From HGM04593 sp045660825 (GTDB lineage: Bacteria; Bacteroidota; Bacteroidia; Bacteroidales; Bacteroidaceae), in NCBI GenBank assembly GCA_045660825.1, contig JAZREN010000030.1, forward strand, positions 49,518-113,517: a stretch of 64,000 nt of DNA, written 5' to 3'. Below, piece by piece: positions 43,445 through 52,459 of the stretch; position 1 is the stretch's first letter; each line of letters starts with the position of its first letter. Made by a program: the position numbers and the translations under genes. The notes under the pieces were generated by a model. It saw only the letters and a program-made list of their open reading frames with translations, was not told the origin of the DNA and did no database searches.

Positions 43445-44527
43445 ATGGAACCTATAATCAAGAATGAAATCCGCCTGGATCTGGTTTATGGATTGATAAA
43501 GGAAAATTGGAAGAAATTTTTCTGGGTGACGTTCATTACATCTGTCATCACAATGGCGCTGTTGTTCTGCATACCGCGTCATTATGTCGTGAGTGTGAAA
43601 CTTGCGCCGGAATATGGTGAGTCGGGCGGTGCCAGTGCCTTGAGTTCTGCAGCATCAATGTTCGGAATCAATGTCGGTTCTCAGGGTGTCGATGCTATTG
43701 TCCCCGAGTTCTATCCCGATATCGTGAATTCTACCGATTTCCTTGTTCCTGTAATGGATATAAATGTAGAAACACAGAATGGCGATTTCAGTGGCCCCTA
43801 TGCACAGTATATTCTGAAAAAAGAGAAGTACCCATGGTGGATAAAACTGTTTGGTAAGATAAAGCTTCTTTTTACCTCGAAACCGGCTCCGTATAACACT
43901 TCGCCAGATTATAAGGTCGATCCGTTTAGGTTGACAAAGATTGAAAGCGATATTCTGCAACGTATGTCCACTGCAATAAGTTGCAACGTTGATGATAAGA
44001 CCGGTGTGATAACATTAAGCGTGAAAGCTCAGGATCCACTTGTCGCTGCCAATATGGCAAACTCGGTCAAGGAGAAACTGCAGGAGTTCATTACAGAGTA
44101 TAGGACCGAGAAGAACAAGGCGGAGCTCAATCATTCGATAGCAATGTGTGATTCTGCATATGCAAAGTATGTAGAGGCGCAAAGAACTTATGCCGAATAT
44201 GTTGACAAGCACCAGGTTCTCACAAAACAGATATACAAGGTAGAGGAGGAGCGTCTGGCAGGCGAGATGCAGTTGGCATTTAACATCTACAATACCCTTT
44301 ATCAGCAGAAACTGATGAATGAAGCCGAGGTTCAAAGACACACTCCTGTGTTTACAGTGTTGCAGAATGCCTCTGTTCCTGTAAAGCCGGCAAGTTCACA
44401 CAAATTGATAAAGACTGCTGCAATGGCAATATTGTCGGCTTTGGTATATCTCATTATGTTGATAACCAGAGAAAATGGGTTCGGAAAGAAAGAGACTCAA
44501 AAGAAAATTGTCGAAACGGAAAAGTAA
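43445..44527 (+). CDS. Polysaccharide chain-length regulator (Wzz-like)
   Basis: A 360-residue inner-membrane protein with two membrane helices (about 25-43 and 329-347) bracketing a periplasmic coiled-coil domain. The helical part NSIKEKL...KYVEAQRTYAEYVDKHQVLTKQIYKVEEER and the PVKPASSHKLIKT turn before helix two are characteristic (GNVR/Wzz). No tyrosine kinase domain is fused to it. It probably sets chain length together with the EpsG-type polymerase downstream. Confidence 0.9.
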   Translation: MEPIIKNEIRLDLVYGLIKENWKKFFWVTFITSVITMALLFCIPRHYVVSVKLAPEYGESGGASALSSAASMFGINVGSQGVDAIVPEFYPDIVNSTDFLVPVMDINVETQNGDFSGPYAQYILKKEKYPWWIKLFGKIKLLFTSKPAPYNTSPDYKVDPFRLTKIESDILQRMSTAISCNVDDKTGVITLSVKAQDPLVAANMANSVKEKLQEFITEYRTEKNKAELNHSIAMCDSAYAKYVEAQRTYAEYVDKHQVLTKQIYKVEEERLAGEMQLAFNIYNTLYQQKLMNEAEVQRHTPVFTVLQNASVPVKPASSHKLIKTAAMAILSALVYLIMLITRENGFGKKETQKKIVETEK

Positions 44528-44534
44528 GTAGTCT

Positions 44535-45584
44535 ATGTACATAGCATTGCTTTTTGCTATATTGCTTGCTATTGCTGTTCTTGCTTTTTTTGAGGATGAG
44601 AAGATGCAACGCAAGACGTGGTTGCTGTTGGCACTCGCGTCTTTGCTCACATTGTGTGCCGCTTTTCGTCCCGAAGGAGTCGATAAGGATTATATGTCTT
44701 ATCTCGGGTATTATGCAAATCCCAATTCCAAGATGGCGGTGCTTGCTGAACCTACCTTCAAACTGATCTGTTCGATAGCGCGTTTCTTTGGATATCCGCT
44801 TCTGGTTTTCGTGATATATGCACTGTTGGCAGTGCCTTTGAAACTCTATTCAATAGTGAGGCTTACTCCGCTGTGGTATATGTCCATTCTTGTATGGTTT
44901 ACCCATCTGTATATAGTCCAGGATCTTACGCAAATCCGCGTAGCTGTTGCATCGGCCATATATCTTTTTTCACTGCCATTCCTCATTGATGGACGCAAGT
45001 GGCGATACCTGCTTTGTATTGTTGTAGCTATTCTTTTTCACTACTCGGCCCTGTTCTTGTTGCCGATATTGGTCTTCGGTAATAAACCTATGGTGAGATG
45101 GAAATGGATGCTTCTCTATATATTGCCTTTGCTCTTTTATTTTACATCAATAATAAGCATTGAACTGCTGTATTACATCCCTATTCCCTTTATACAGAAA
45201 AAGATTGTTGTCTATGAGGAGATGATAAAATACTCCGATATGTTTTCGGAACTCAACAAGTTCAATATTATGGCCTTATTCCGCCTGTTTGCATATTATA
45301 TGTTGCTGTGGAAATGCAATGTCATTGCCAAGGTCTATCCGAATATGTCTATTGTCCTTAAGATAATGTGCTATTCAATTTGTATATATGCAGGACTCTC
45401 TTTCTTTCCGGTATTTGCAGTCAGGGCACAGGAATTGATTGGAGTAATAGATTTTGTGGCGCTTCCATTGCTGGCTTTGGCATTCCGTCCGAACTGGCTT
45501 GGACGACTTGCTGTGATAGTGTATGTCGTCGGTGTTTTCATTGCAGATTTGTTTCTGTATGACTATCTCAGATTCGATGTCTGA
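44535..45584 (+). CDS. EpsG-family polysaccharide polymerase (Wzy-like)
   Basis: A 349-residue polytopic membrane protein with about ten hydrophobic segments. The sequence FRPEGVDKDYMSYLGYY after the second helix and WFTHLYIVQDLTQIRVAVASAIYLFSLPFLIDGRKWRYLLCI with FHYSALFLLPI match the EpsG family, whose members polymerise lipid-linked repeat units. It lies 7 bp after the Wzz-like gene. The C-terminal part (AVRAQELIGVIDFVALP) is also typical. Confidence 0.9.
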   Translation: MYIALLFAILLAIAVLAFFEDEKMQRKTWLLLALASLLTLCAAFRPEGVDKDYMSYLGYYANPNSKMAVLAEPTFKLICSIARFFGYPLLVFVIYALLAVPLKLYSIVRLTPLWYMSILVWFTHLYIVQDLTQIRVAVASAIYLFSLPFLIDGRKWRYLLCIVVAILFHYSALFLLPILVFGNKPMVRWKWMLLYILPLLFYFTSIISIELLYYIPIPFIQKKIVVYEEMIKYSDMFSELNKFNIMALFRLFAYYMLLWKCNVIAKVYPNMSIVLKIMCYSICIYAGLSFFPVFAVRAQELIGVIDFVALPLLALAFRPNWLGRLAVIVYVVGVFIADLFLYDYLRFDV

Positions 45585-45623
45585 TTTTATTGCATAATGC
45601 TTTCTCCAATAGAGAAATATTCG

Positions 45624-45631
45624 TATATTTG
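45624..45631 (+). promoter_or_regulatory. Possible internal promoter in the polysaccharide locus
   Basis: TATATTTG, a perfect -7 match, in the 95-bp gap between the polymerase and the first glycosyltransferase. The -33 box is not clear. Confidence 0.4.
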
Positions 45632-45679
45632 CTTTTGAATGGCTTGCTGCATTTAGGACGGTGGCATATTGAATGGCAG

Positions 45680-46585
45680 ATGAAAACAAATAGTCAGGTT
45701 CAGGTACTGATGTCGACATATAATGGCGACTGGTATATAAAGGAACAACTGGAATCGATATATGCACAAAAGGGTGTCGATGTGACCCTTTTAGTTAGGG
45801 ATGACGGGTCACGCGATGGAACTTGCGCGTTGCTTGACTATGAACAGGCCGAGGGGCATCTGACGTGGTATACAGGTGAAAATCTGGGGCCGGCATGCAG
45901 TTTCTGGAATCTTCTTGAGATGGCACCGCAATCATCTTATTATGCTTTTGCTGACCAGGATGATGTCTGGGATGAAGACAAGTTGGCGGCTGCAGTTGCT
46001 TTGCTTGAGAAGGCCGGGGATTCTCCTGCTCTTTATTTTTCTCAGACACGGCTTGTCGACAAGGACTTGAATGAGATCAAGAGTGTGCGTATTGCTCCAT
46101 TGTTGACATTCGGTGAGGCCTTGAGCTATCAATTTGTTACGGGCTGCACAATGGTTATCAATGATGCGATGCGCCGTATACTTAAAAAATATACACCGTC
46201 TTTTATTCGTATGCACGATGTGTGGATGTATGATGTTGCCTTGGCTGTGGGAGCCCGTGTGTTTTTTGACCCGGTTCCTCATATCAGTTACCGCCAGCAC
46301 GGAAACAATGCAGTCGGTCAGGACCGTACGTTTGTTTCAATATGGAAAAAGCGTTTCCAACGTCTCATCAAAGGAGAATGTATCCGTTCAAGGCTAGCTC
46401 AAGAACTGTTGAGAGGGTATTCTGCGGAAATGTTGGATGAGAACCTGGAGATTGCACAGATGGCAGCCACTTACAAGGATGGTTTTTGGCATTGGATGAG
46501 GCTCGTTTTTACAGCAAGATTGAGGTGTGCACCTTTGTCAATAAATTTTTCAAGTAAAGTGGCAATTGTTTTTAGAAAGTTCTGA
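45680..46585 (+). CDS. Glycosyltransferase family 2 (first of locus)
   Basis: A 301-residue GT-A enzyme. Start ATG 45680 (MKTNSQVQVLMSTYNGDWYIKEQLESI) follows a probable internal promoter; the longer frame from 45590 is not supported. LLVRDDGSRDGT and YYAFADQDDVWDEDKL (DxD motif) identify the nucleotide-sugar site, as in rhamnosyl/galactosyl transferases of LPS loci. It adds one sugar of the repeat unit at the cytoplasmic membrane. Confidence 0.92.
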   Translation: MKTNSQVQVLMSTYNGDWYIKEQLESIYAQKGVDVTLLVRDDGSRDGTCALLDYEQAEGHLTWYTGENLGPACSFWNLLEMAPQSSYYAFADQDDVWDEDKLAAAVALLEKAGDSPALYFSQTRLVDKDLNEIKSVRIAPLLTFGEALSYQFVTGCTMVINDAMRRILKKYTPSFIRMHDVWMYDVALAVGARVFFDPVPHISYRQHGNNAVGQDRTFVSIWKKRFQRLIKGECIRSRLAQELLRGYSAEMLDENLEIAQMAATYKDGFWHWMRLVFTARLRCAPLSINFSSKVAIVFRKF

Positions 46586-46587
46586 TT

Positions 46588-47376
46588 ATGAAGAAACCGA
46601 TAATATCTATAGTTACAATATGCTTCAATAGTGCAAACACTGTTGAAGAGACGATAAAGAGTGTGCTGGGGCAGGACTACCCTTTGTTGGACTATGTGAT
46701 AATTGATGGTGGGTCAACTGATGGAACCGTAGATATCCTCTCGCGCTACAAGCATAGATTCGGTTACTTCTGTTCCGAGCCTGACAATGGAATAAGCGAT
46801 GCTTTCAACAAAGGTATCAAAAATGCCAAAGGTGATATAATCTGTATAATAAATAGTGATGATATCCTGTTGCCGGGAGCACTGAATGCAGTAGCGGAAT
46901 ATTACGAAGAGGGGGTGGATATATATCGTGGAAATGTAATAATACGTAATAAAGAGACGGGTTTTGCAGGTCGCGATATTCCATCAATGAAGTTCCCTCT
47001 TATGCCGTTTTTTGTAAATGTCGATCATCAGGGAACGTTTGTTACAGCCCAGGCCCATAAAAAATGGGGATACTATGATACAAAGTTCAAGTATATGATG
47101 GATCACGATTTCCTTGCACGTTGCTATCAAGGAGGTGCCAAGTTCAAATATATGCCGGTCGATGTTGCCGAATTCCGTTTGGGTGGGGTCTCTGTTGCTT
47201 CAATACGTCAAAAGAAATATGACCTTGAACACATTGTCTTGAATAATGGTGGCGGTAGAATGCTTGCAAAATTCTGTTACTGCTATTTCTATATGTTTGA
47301 TTTGGTGAAAAGGTGTGTAATAAGATTGTTCGGGCTGAATTTTCTTAAACGCCTCCATTACAGAAGAGTAGAGTGA
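46588..47376 (+). CDS. Glycosyltransferase family 2 (WcaA-like)
   Basis: A 262-residue GT-A enzyme: ISIVTICFNSANTVEETIKSVLGQDYP at the start, YVIIDGGSTDGTVDIL, and INSDDILLPGAL as the DxD motif. The GISDAFNKGIKNAKGD block marks the subgroup that adds GlcNAc, Fuc or Gal in capsule loci. It begins 2 bp after the previous stop codon. Confidence 0.93.
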   Translation: MKKPIISIVTICFNSANTVEETIKSVLGQDYPLLDYVIIDGGSTDGTVDILSRYKHRFGYFCSEPDNGISDAFNKGIKNAKGDIICIINSDDILLPGALNAVAEYYEEGVDIYRGNVIIRNKETGFAGRDIPSMKFPLMPFFVNVDHQGTFVTAQAHKKWGYYDTKFKYMMDHDFLARCYQGGAKFKYMPVDVAEFRLGGVSVASIRQKKYDLEHIVLNNGGGRMLAKFCYCYFYMFDLVKRCVIRLFGLNFLKRLHYRRVE

Positions 47377-47446
47377 TAAAATCCGGAATATAAACGAGTG
47401 TAGACAATATATACAACGTGTCTGCGTTAAATAGATAAAAAAGAAA

Positions 47447-48910
47447 ATGAAGATATGCTTTATAAACCCTCCATTCAAGGCTGAATTCGGTAAGTTCTCG
47501 CGTGAATCGCGTAGCCCGGCTATTACAAAGAGTGGAGCTCTGTACTATCCATTGTGGCTTATCTATGCGGCAGCTTATTGTGAAAAGGCTGGCTATGATG
47601 TACGTTTTGTCGATGCGCCGTCAAAGCCGTTGAACGAGGAACAAACATTGGAATACATCCGTGATAATGCCCACGATGCAAAACTTTTTGTCTTTGGGAC
47701 AAGCACTCCTTCCATCAAGAGCGATGTCGCTTTTGCATCTGCAGTCAAAAAACTCTACCCTTCGGCATTTACACTTTTGGTAGGCACCCATCCATCGGCA
47801 CGTCCCGAGGAGACTCTCGGATACTCGGCATCAATTGATGCTGTTGCCATTGGTGAATATGACAACATTGTGCTTGAACTGGCCAATGCCCTTGAGCAAG
47901 GAACGGACATTGACGAAGTGCGTGGTCTTTGCATAAATGGTGCGGACGGTTGCAGACGCACTCCGCTTATGCCGGCAATGAAGGAACTTGATGAGATTCC
48001 CTTTGCATCGGAGTTCATACACAAATACCTTGATCCCCGTGACTATTTCTTTGCAGCGGCAACTTACCCATCAATACAGATATTCACCGGTAGAGGATGT
48101 CCTTTCCGTTGCAATTTCTGTGTCTATCCTCAAACAATGCACGGTCACGCTTTCCGTGCCCGCACAGCAGCGAATGTTGTTGCGGAGTTTGAATATATTG
48201 CCAAGAATTTCCCCGATGTCAAGGAGGTGGTGATAGAAGATGATACATTCACGGCAAACAAGAAGAGAGTGCTTGAAGTTTGTGAACTGTTGGTAGAGCG
48301 CAAACTCAACAAGCGTCTGCGCTGGCTCTGCAATGCACGTGTGAATCTTGACCTTGAGACAATGAAGGCGATGAAAAAGGCTGGATGCCGCCTTATAATA
48401 CCAGGTATCGAGTCGGGAAGTCAGGAGATTCTGGATAATATCAAAAAGGGTACAAAGATAGAGCAATTTCATTCATACGTGGCCAATGCCAAGAAAGCCG
48501 GGCTGTTGATACATGCCTGCTATATGGTTGGCAACAAGGGCGAAACCAAGGAGACAATGCAGGCAACTTTGGAGTTGGCGCTCAAACTCAATACGGACAC
48601 AGCGCAGTTCTTCCCGTTGATTCCTTATCCTGGTACCGAGGCTTATGATTGGGCATATGGCAACGGCTATATAGAACTTGATTATGAGAAGTACTGCTTG
48701 CCCGACGGCACACATAACACCGTACTCTCGTTGCCGCATCTGTCGGCTAAGGAGATGGTGGATTTCTGCAATATGGCCCGCAAGAGATATTATTTGCGTC
48801 CTAGATATATATTGCATCGCCTGAAGGTCGGCTTGACCGATTTCTCGGATTTCAAGCGCTCGTTGAAGGCCTTCGGTAAACTAAGGCAATATCTGTTTAG
48901 TAAAAAGTAA
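47447..48910 (+). CDS. B12-binding radical SAM protein
   Basis: A 487-residue enzyme: an N-terminal cobalamin-binding domain (about 1-150; MKICFINPPFKAEFG, LVGTHPSARPEETL) followed by a radical SAM core with CPFRCNFC (Cys218, Cys222, Cys225) and the C-terminal PGTEAYDWAYGNGYI part. Members of this class methylate or otherwise modify unactivated carbons. Within a polysaccharide locus it may alter a sugar or lipid carrier; the substrate is unknown. It has its own 70-bp leader. Confidence 0.92.
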   Translation: MKICFINPPFKAEFGKFSRESRSPAITKSGALYYPLWLIYAAAYCEKAGYDVRFVDAPSKPLNEEQTLEYIRDNAHDAKLFVFGTSTPSIKSDVAFASAVKKLYPSAFTLLVGTHPSARPEETLGYSASIDAVAIGEYDNIVLELANALEQGTDIDEVRGLCINGADGCRRTPLMPAMKELDEIPFASEFIHKYLDPRDYFFAAATYPSIQIFTGRGCPFRCNFCVYPQTMHGHAFRARTAANVVAEFEYIAKNFPDVKEVVIEDDTFTANKKRVLEVCELLVERKLNKRLRWLCNARVNLDLETMKAMKKAGCRLIIPGIESGSQEILDNIKKGTKIEQFHSYVANAKKAGLLIHACYMVGNKGETKETMQATLELALKLNTDTAQFFPLIPYPGTEAYDWAYGNGYIELDYEKYCLPDGTHNTVLSLPHLSAKEMVDFCNMARKRYYLRPRYILHRLKVGLTDFSDFKRSLKAFGKLRQYLFSKK

Positions 48911-48914
48911 TAGG

Positions 48915-49670
48915 ATGAATGAACTTGTGTCTATAATAATGCCGGTGCATAATGCAGAACGTTTCCTCGAAGAGGCGATACGTTCTGTAATGGCGCAGAC
49001 TTACCCCTTCTGGGAGCTGCTTGTCATTGATGATGCGTCTACCGACAACTCTATGGACATAGCCAACAGGTTGGCCGCTGAGGATGAAAGGATAAAAGTC
49101 CATACTAACCCCACACCTACCGGTTACCCTGCTACACCTCGTAATATGGCAGTATCTCTTGCCAAGGGACGCTATATCGCCTTTTTGGATAGTGACGATG
49201 CGTGGTTGTCAGGTAAACTCGAGCATCAATTGCCGTTTTTCAATGAGTCAGAAAAAATAGCAGTGGTGTTTTCTGATTACGAAAAGATAGACGAGAACTC
49301 ATCACGTGACAATCGTGTTGTAAATGCACGCAAGATAACAGACTATAACAAATTGTTGTTGGGTAATGTCATAGGCAATGTTACAGCAATGTATGATACG
49401 CACCGCGTGGGAAAGGTCTATTTCTCCAAAGTGCGTCACGAGGATTATGCAATGTGGCTGTCAATTCTAAAGCGTGGATATATTGCCCGTAACACTTGTG
49501 CTGTAATGGCGCTTTACAGGGTTACCGGTAACTCGGTTTCTGCGCATAAGTTCCGTTTGTTGTCTTGGCAATGGAGCATTTATCGCAATGTCGAAAAGTT
49601 CGGTATTTTCCGCTCGGCTTATTATTACATAAATTACGCAATAAGGGGTTTCTTTAAAAGTCTGGTGTAA
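48915..49670 (+). CDS. Glycosyltransferase family 2 (last of locus)
   Basis: A 251-residue GT-A enzyme (VSIIMPVHNAERFLEEAIRSVMAQTYPFWELLVIDDASTDNS; AFLDSDDAWLSGKLEHQ). It begins 4 bp after the radical SAM gene. The C-terminal part lacks membrane segments except for a hydrophobic-aromatic tail. Last plus-strand gene of the locus; no terminator hairpin is seen in the 15-bp gap to the convergent gene. Confidence 0.92.
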   Translation: MNELVSIIMPVHNAERFLEEAIRSVMAQTYPFWELLVIDDASTDNSMDIANRLAAEDERIKVHTNPTPTGYPATPRNMAVSLAKGRYIAFLDSDDAWLSGKLEHQLPFFNESEKIAVVFSDYEKIDENSSRDNRVVNARKITDYNKLLLGNVIGNVTAMYDTHRVGKVYFSKVRHEDYAMWLSILKRGYIARNTCAVMALYRVTGNSVSAHKFRLLSWQWSIYRNVEKFGIFRSAYYYINYAIRGFFKSLV

Positions 49671-49685
49671 AAGGACAAAGAAACG

Positions 49686-50099
49686 TTACCATTTGCGGAG
49701 GGTGTATGTGCGCTCTCCGCTTTTCATTATAAGCAACTCGTCGTCGAGTGACTGAACGCGGAATATGCTGCTGTCACTGTACAGGTGAAACTCCTCAAGA
49801 ATCTTTGCCGTAGCAGGGTATGATTCGTGGGGAAATACATAAAAATGGCTCATTGTCAAAGTGGTGCCGTCATAGTACAGGTTGCCCAAGAAACGTCTTG
49901 GCAGGGTACTGTCGTTGTGCTCGCTGATTTGTGTCATATGACGCTGGAATGAGTAGAACATCTGCTGGGGATGTACTGTCCTGTCGGGGTAAACAACCGT
50001 TTCGAGTCGCCACATTCCATCAAGTTCTCCGTTGATGTATACCCTGTCACAAGCTGTGAGCAAAGCCATTGCAATCAATATGTATAGTACTTTTTTCAT
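49686..50099 (-). CDS. Small lipocalin-like lipoprotein
   Basis: A 137-residue lipoprotein with lipobox LLTACDR (Cys17). The body begins LDGMWRLETVVYPDRTV, as in lipocalin-like proteins of Bacteroidales, and is beta-rich. It overlaps the Wzi-like gene by 4 bp, so the two are co-translated and probably act together at the outer membrane in capsule or glycan display. Confidence 0.8.
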   Translation of the reverse strand: MKKVLYILIAMALLTACDRVYINGELDGMWRLETVVYPDRTVHPQQMFYSFQRHMTQISEHNDSTLPRRFLGNLYYDGTTLTMSHFYVFPHESYPATAKILEEFHLYSDSSIFRVQSLDDELLIMKSGERTYTLRKW

Positions 50100-51733
50100 T
50101 TTTTCTTACTGAAATTGATAGATCCTGCACGGACTATGCTGATCATTACTCCAAAGTTATTTCCAATAAAATTGCTGTTGTCGTAGCCAACTGCAATGCT
50201 GCCAGCCCAATGGCTGTCGCGTGGTGCAAAAACAAGTTCGCCAAGCAAGGAGTTGCTGTAGGCCTTCTTCTTCAATGCATTGAGGTAAGTTCCCCAATTT
50301 ACACTATAGGTATATTGCAGACGGTAGGCGAACGGATATCGTTTTCCAAAGTTGCCGTTAATGCCTACATTGTGCGCTTTAACTCTGTTGCTCTTGAACG
50401 CAAGGTCACCGTCATTGTTGTATGAAGGCGATATGACAAGCGGATTGCCTATGCCCATACCCCAGTGATGCCATCCCGGATATATGCCGTGATTGTAATA
50501 GTTGTCAACTCCGTCCATCTGCTCATTGAAATTTACGCTCGGGTCGTGGTATAGTGCACCGCTTTGGTCGTATGTGCCCATATATTCATATTGCAGAGCC
50601 GAGATGAAGGGCAATACCCCGCTTTTGTTTGTAATTCTTACTCCCACAAGAATATCTTTCCAAGGGTAAAAGATGACACGGCGCACTCCTTCTTTGTTGC
50701 TCTGGTATTCCAGGAAGAACAACTGTGAGAAATCCTCGAACATATGTTCGCCATATATGCGCACATCAACAGGTTTTGTATGCAGTGTCATTGCCGCGTG
50801 CCAGGCACCAATCTGGTTTCCCGAAATGTTTGTCTGCTCATCAAGAGGAGTGTCTTTGCTACCGCTCATTGGTATAAATGCCTTCATATAGTCGGAGAAA
50901 CTTGCTGGCATAGACAGATAGTTGCCTCGCCTGTTTGTGTAGATGTCGCCACCAAACTGCGAATACATCTCAAGTCCACCTTCCATTTCCAACGGGAAAC
51001 GTTGTGGCTTGCCAACTTTCAGGAATACAGCTTTGCTGTGATAGAGAATCTTCTTGCCATAACGTGTGATGTTGTTGCCCCTTGAAAAAGATTCCTGGAA
51101 TTCATCGTCGGTGAAACGGCCATATGCAATGTGTCCTTTCATATGCAACCATTGGTTGGTGCCGTTGATGGTGGTGTATTCAGGGACTTCAAGGCGAATC
51201 TGTGGGATTGGGCGGCAGTTACCACTGTATATCAGTCCGCCGCTGCTGAGATTTGTTAAATTGCGGTAGAATAAATTGGGGAAAAGGTTGTTTACATAAT
51301 TCTCGGAGAATGATGTCCCGCAGAATTGTGAGATGTCATCTTTCAGCTCTGCATAACGCTCCTTGCTGCCAACACTTAAAGTTAGCCATCGCCAACTGAT
51401 TTCTGCATTGGCCTGATGCACATAGAACGGTGTTGCTTGATTGTAAGCTGCGTTCAGGTCTGCAATGAACTTATATCCAAACTGCTTATTCTTACCAAAG
51501 TGGTTACTATATGTGGCGGCAAGGCGAAGGTATCCGTTGTGCAGTTCCAATGATGACAGCCCTTGTCTGTTGGCCGTGAACCAATAGGGTGCATTTTCTC
51601 CAAATGATGTTATGTTGTTCAATTGTACCATCAGGCACAATTCATTGTCTCCGTCGGTCTGCGCGTGAGTAGGTTGTGTGAAACAACCCGCAATGATTAA
51701 TAATGTAGCTATTATCCGTTTGTTTAGTGACAT
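50096..51733 (-). CDS. Capsule assembly Wzi-family outer-membrane protein
   Basis: A 545-residue beta-barrel protein with a signal peptide (MSLNKRIIATLLIIAGCFTQPTHAQ). GENAPYWFTANRQGLSSLELHNGYLR at the start and repeated amphipathic strands with aromatic ends match the Bacteroidetes 'capsule assembly Wzi' family. E. coli Wzi anchors capsule to the cell surface; the same is inferred here given the polysaccharide locus next to it. Transcribed towards the locus with its lipoprotein partner. A TACCTTCG promoter element lies at 51764-51771. Confidence 0.9.
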   Translation of the reverse strand: MSLNKRIIATLLIIAGCFTQPTHAQTDGDNELCLMVQLNNITSFGENAPYWFTANRQGLSSLELHNGYLRLAATYSNHFGKNKQFGYKFIADLNAAYNQATPFYVHQANAEISWRWLTLSVGSKERYAELKDDISQFCGTSFSENYVNNLFPNLFYRNLTNLSSGGLIYSGNCRPIPQIRLEVPEYTTINGTNQWLHMKGHIAYGRFTDDEFQESFSRGNNITRYGKKILYHSKAVFLKVGKPQRFPLEMEGGLEMYSQFGGDIYTNRRGNYLSMPASFSDYMKAFIPMSGSKDTPLDEQTNISGNQIGAWHAAMTLHTKPVDVRIYGEHMFEDFSQLFFLEYQSNKEGVRRVIFYPWKDILVGVRITNKSGVLPFISALQYEYMGTYDQSGALYHDPSVNFNEQMDGVDNYYNHGIYPGWHHWGMGIGNPLVISPSYNNDGDLAFKSNRVKAHNVGINGNFGKRYPFAYRLQYTYSVNWGTYLNALKKKAYSNSLLGELVFAPRDSHWAGSIAVGYDNSNFIGNNFGVMISIVRAGSINFSKKK

Positions 51734-51763
51734 CTTATCCCTAGCTGTTTTTCTTTTGTTTGG

Positions 51764-51771
51764 CGAAGGTA
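51764..51771 (-). promoter_or_regulatory. -7 promoter element of the Wzi-lipoprotein operon
   Basis: Minus-strand TACCTTCG, one mismatch from consensus, 31 bp before the start codon. Confidence 0.5.
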
Positions 51772-51823
51772 CATCATTTATTGCTTATATTGCTGATAAT
51801 CGGACAATAAATTTTCTGTTGGT

Positions 51824-52306
51824 CTACTCTTCCACCTCGCAACCTTTGAACATGAAATCTTTCTCGGCAACCTCTTTGGGGAATGTGTAGTATGTCATCT
51901 CGGCGCTTGAACGCACCTCGCCGTCATAGATGATTTCGGCCTCAATGAACACGAACATGCGTTTCACCTCTTTCACACGGCCACGAATCTCTATCTGTAT
52001 ATCCTCGCCGGTAGGTATAGGTTTCTTGTATTTCATTGACAGGTTTGTTGTCATACCCGATGTCTGGAACTTGCGTGCAATAATCCAACCCCCAAGCTCG
52101 TCGAGCAATGTTGCCTGAATGCCGCCATGCAGCGTGTCAAGCCATCCCTGATAGTTGCTGCCCGGTGTCCACAGCGAAACAATCTCATCGCCGTCTTCGT
52201 AGAACTCCATTTTCAGACCGCAAGGGTTTGAGGGAGCACATGCAAAGCAGTTGTAACCTTTGTCGGCCAAATCAATCCACGGATTCTTAATCTTCTTCAT
52301 AAACAT
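51824..52306 (-). CDS. PaaI-type acyl-CoA thioesterase
   Basis: A 160-residue hotdog-fold protein. The N-terminal NCFACAPSNPCGLKMEF and the catalytic segment LDTLHGGIQATLLDELGGWII identify the PaaI/4HBT group that hydrolyses acyl- or aroyl-CoA. Cytosolic, probably a tetramer. Start either M at 52306 or the third codon (MKKIKNPW). Divergent from the TraB-like gene. Confidence 0.9.
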   Translation of the reverse strand: MFMKKIKNPWIDLADKGYNCFACAPSNPCGLKMEFYEDGDEIVSLWTPGSNYQGWLDTLHGGIQATLLDELGGWIIARKFQTSGMTTNLSMKYKKPIPTGEDIQIEIRGRVKEVKRMFVFIEAEIIYDGEVRSSAEMTYYTFPKEVAEKDFMFKGCEVEE

Positions 52307-52428
52307 TGCTTTTTAAATTTTCAACAAAGTTAGTACTCCTTTGTGTTTATGCGTTGTTTTCAGGCTATTATTTAGGCTTTCTTAATATTTGCCATTCGTT
52401 TTTGGACACATTTGTTATTGATTTTTAT

Positions 52429-52436
52429 TATCTTCG
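52429..52436 (+). promoter_or_regulatory. -7 promoter element of the TraB/GumN gene
   Basis: TATCTTCG, one mismatch from consensus, 23 bp before the start codon; the short distance implies a short leader. Confidence 0.5.
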
Positions 52437-52459
52437 CTACAAATTAATAATCGATTATC

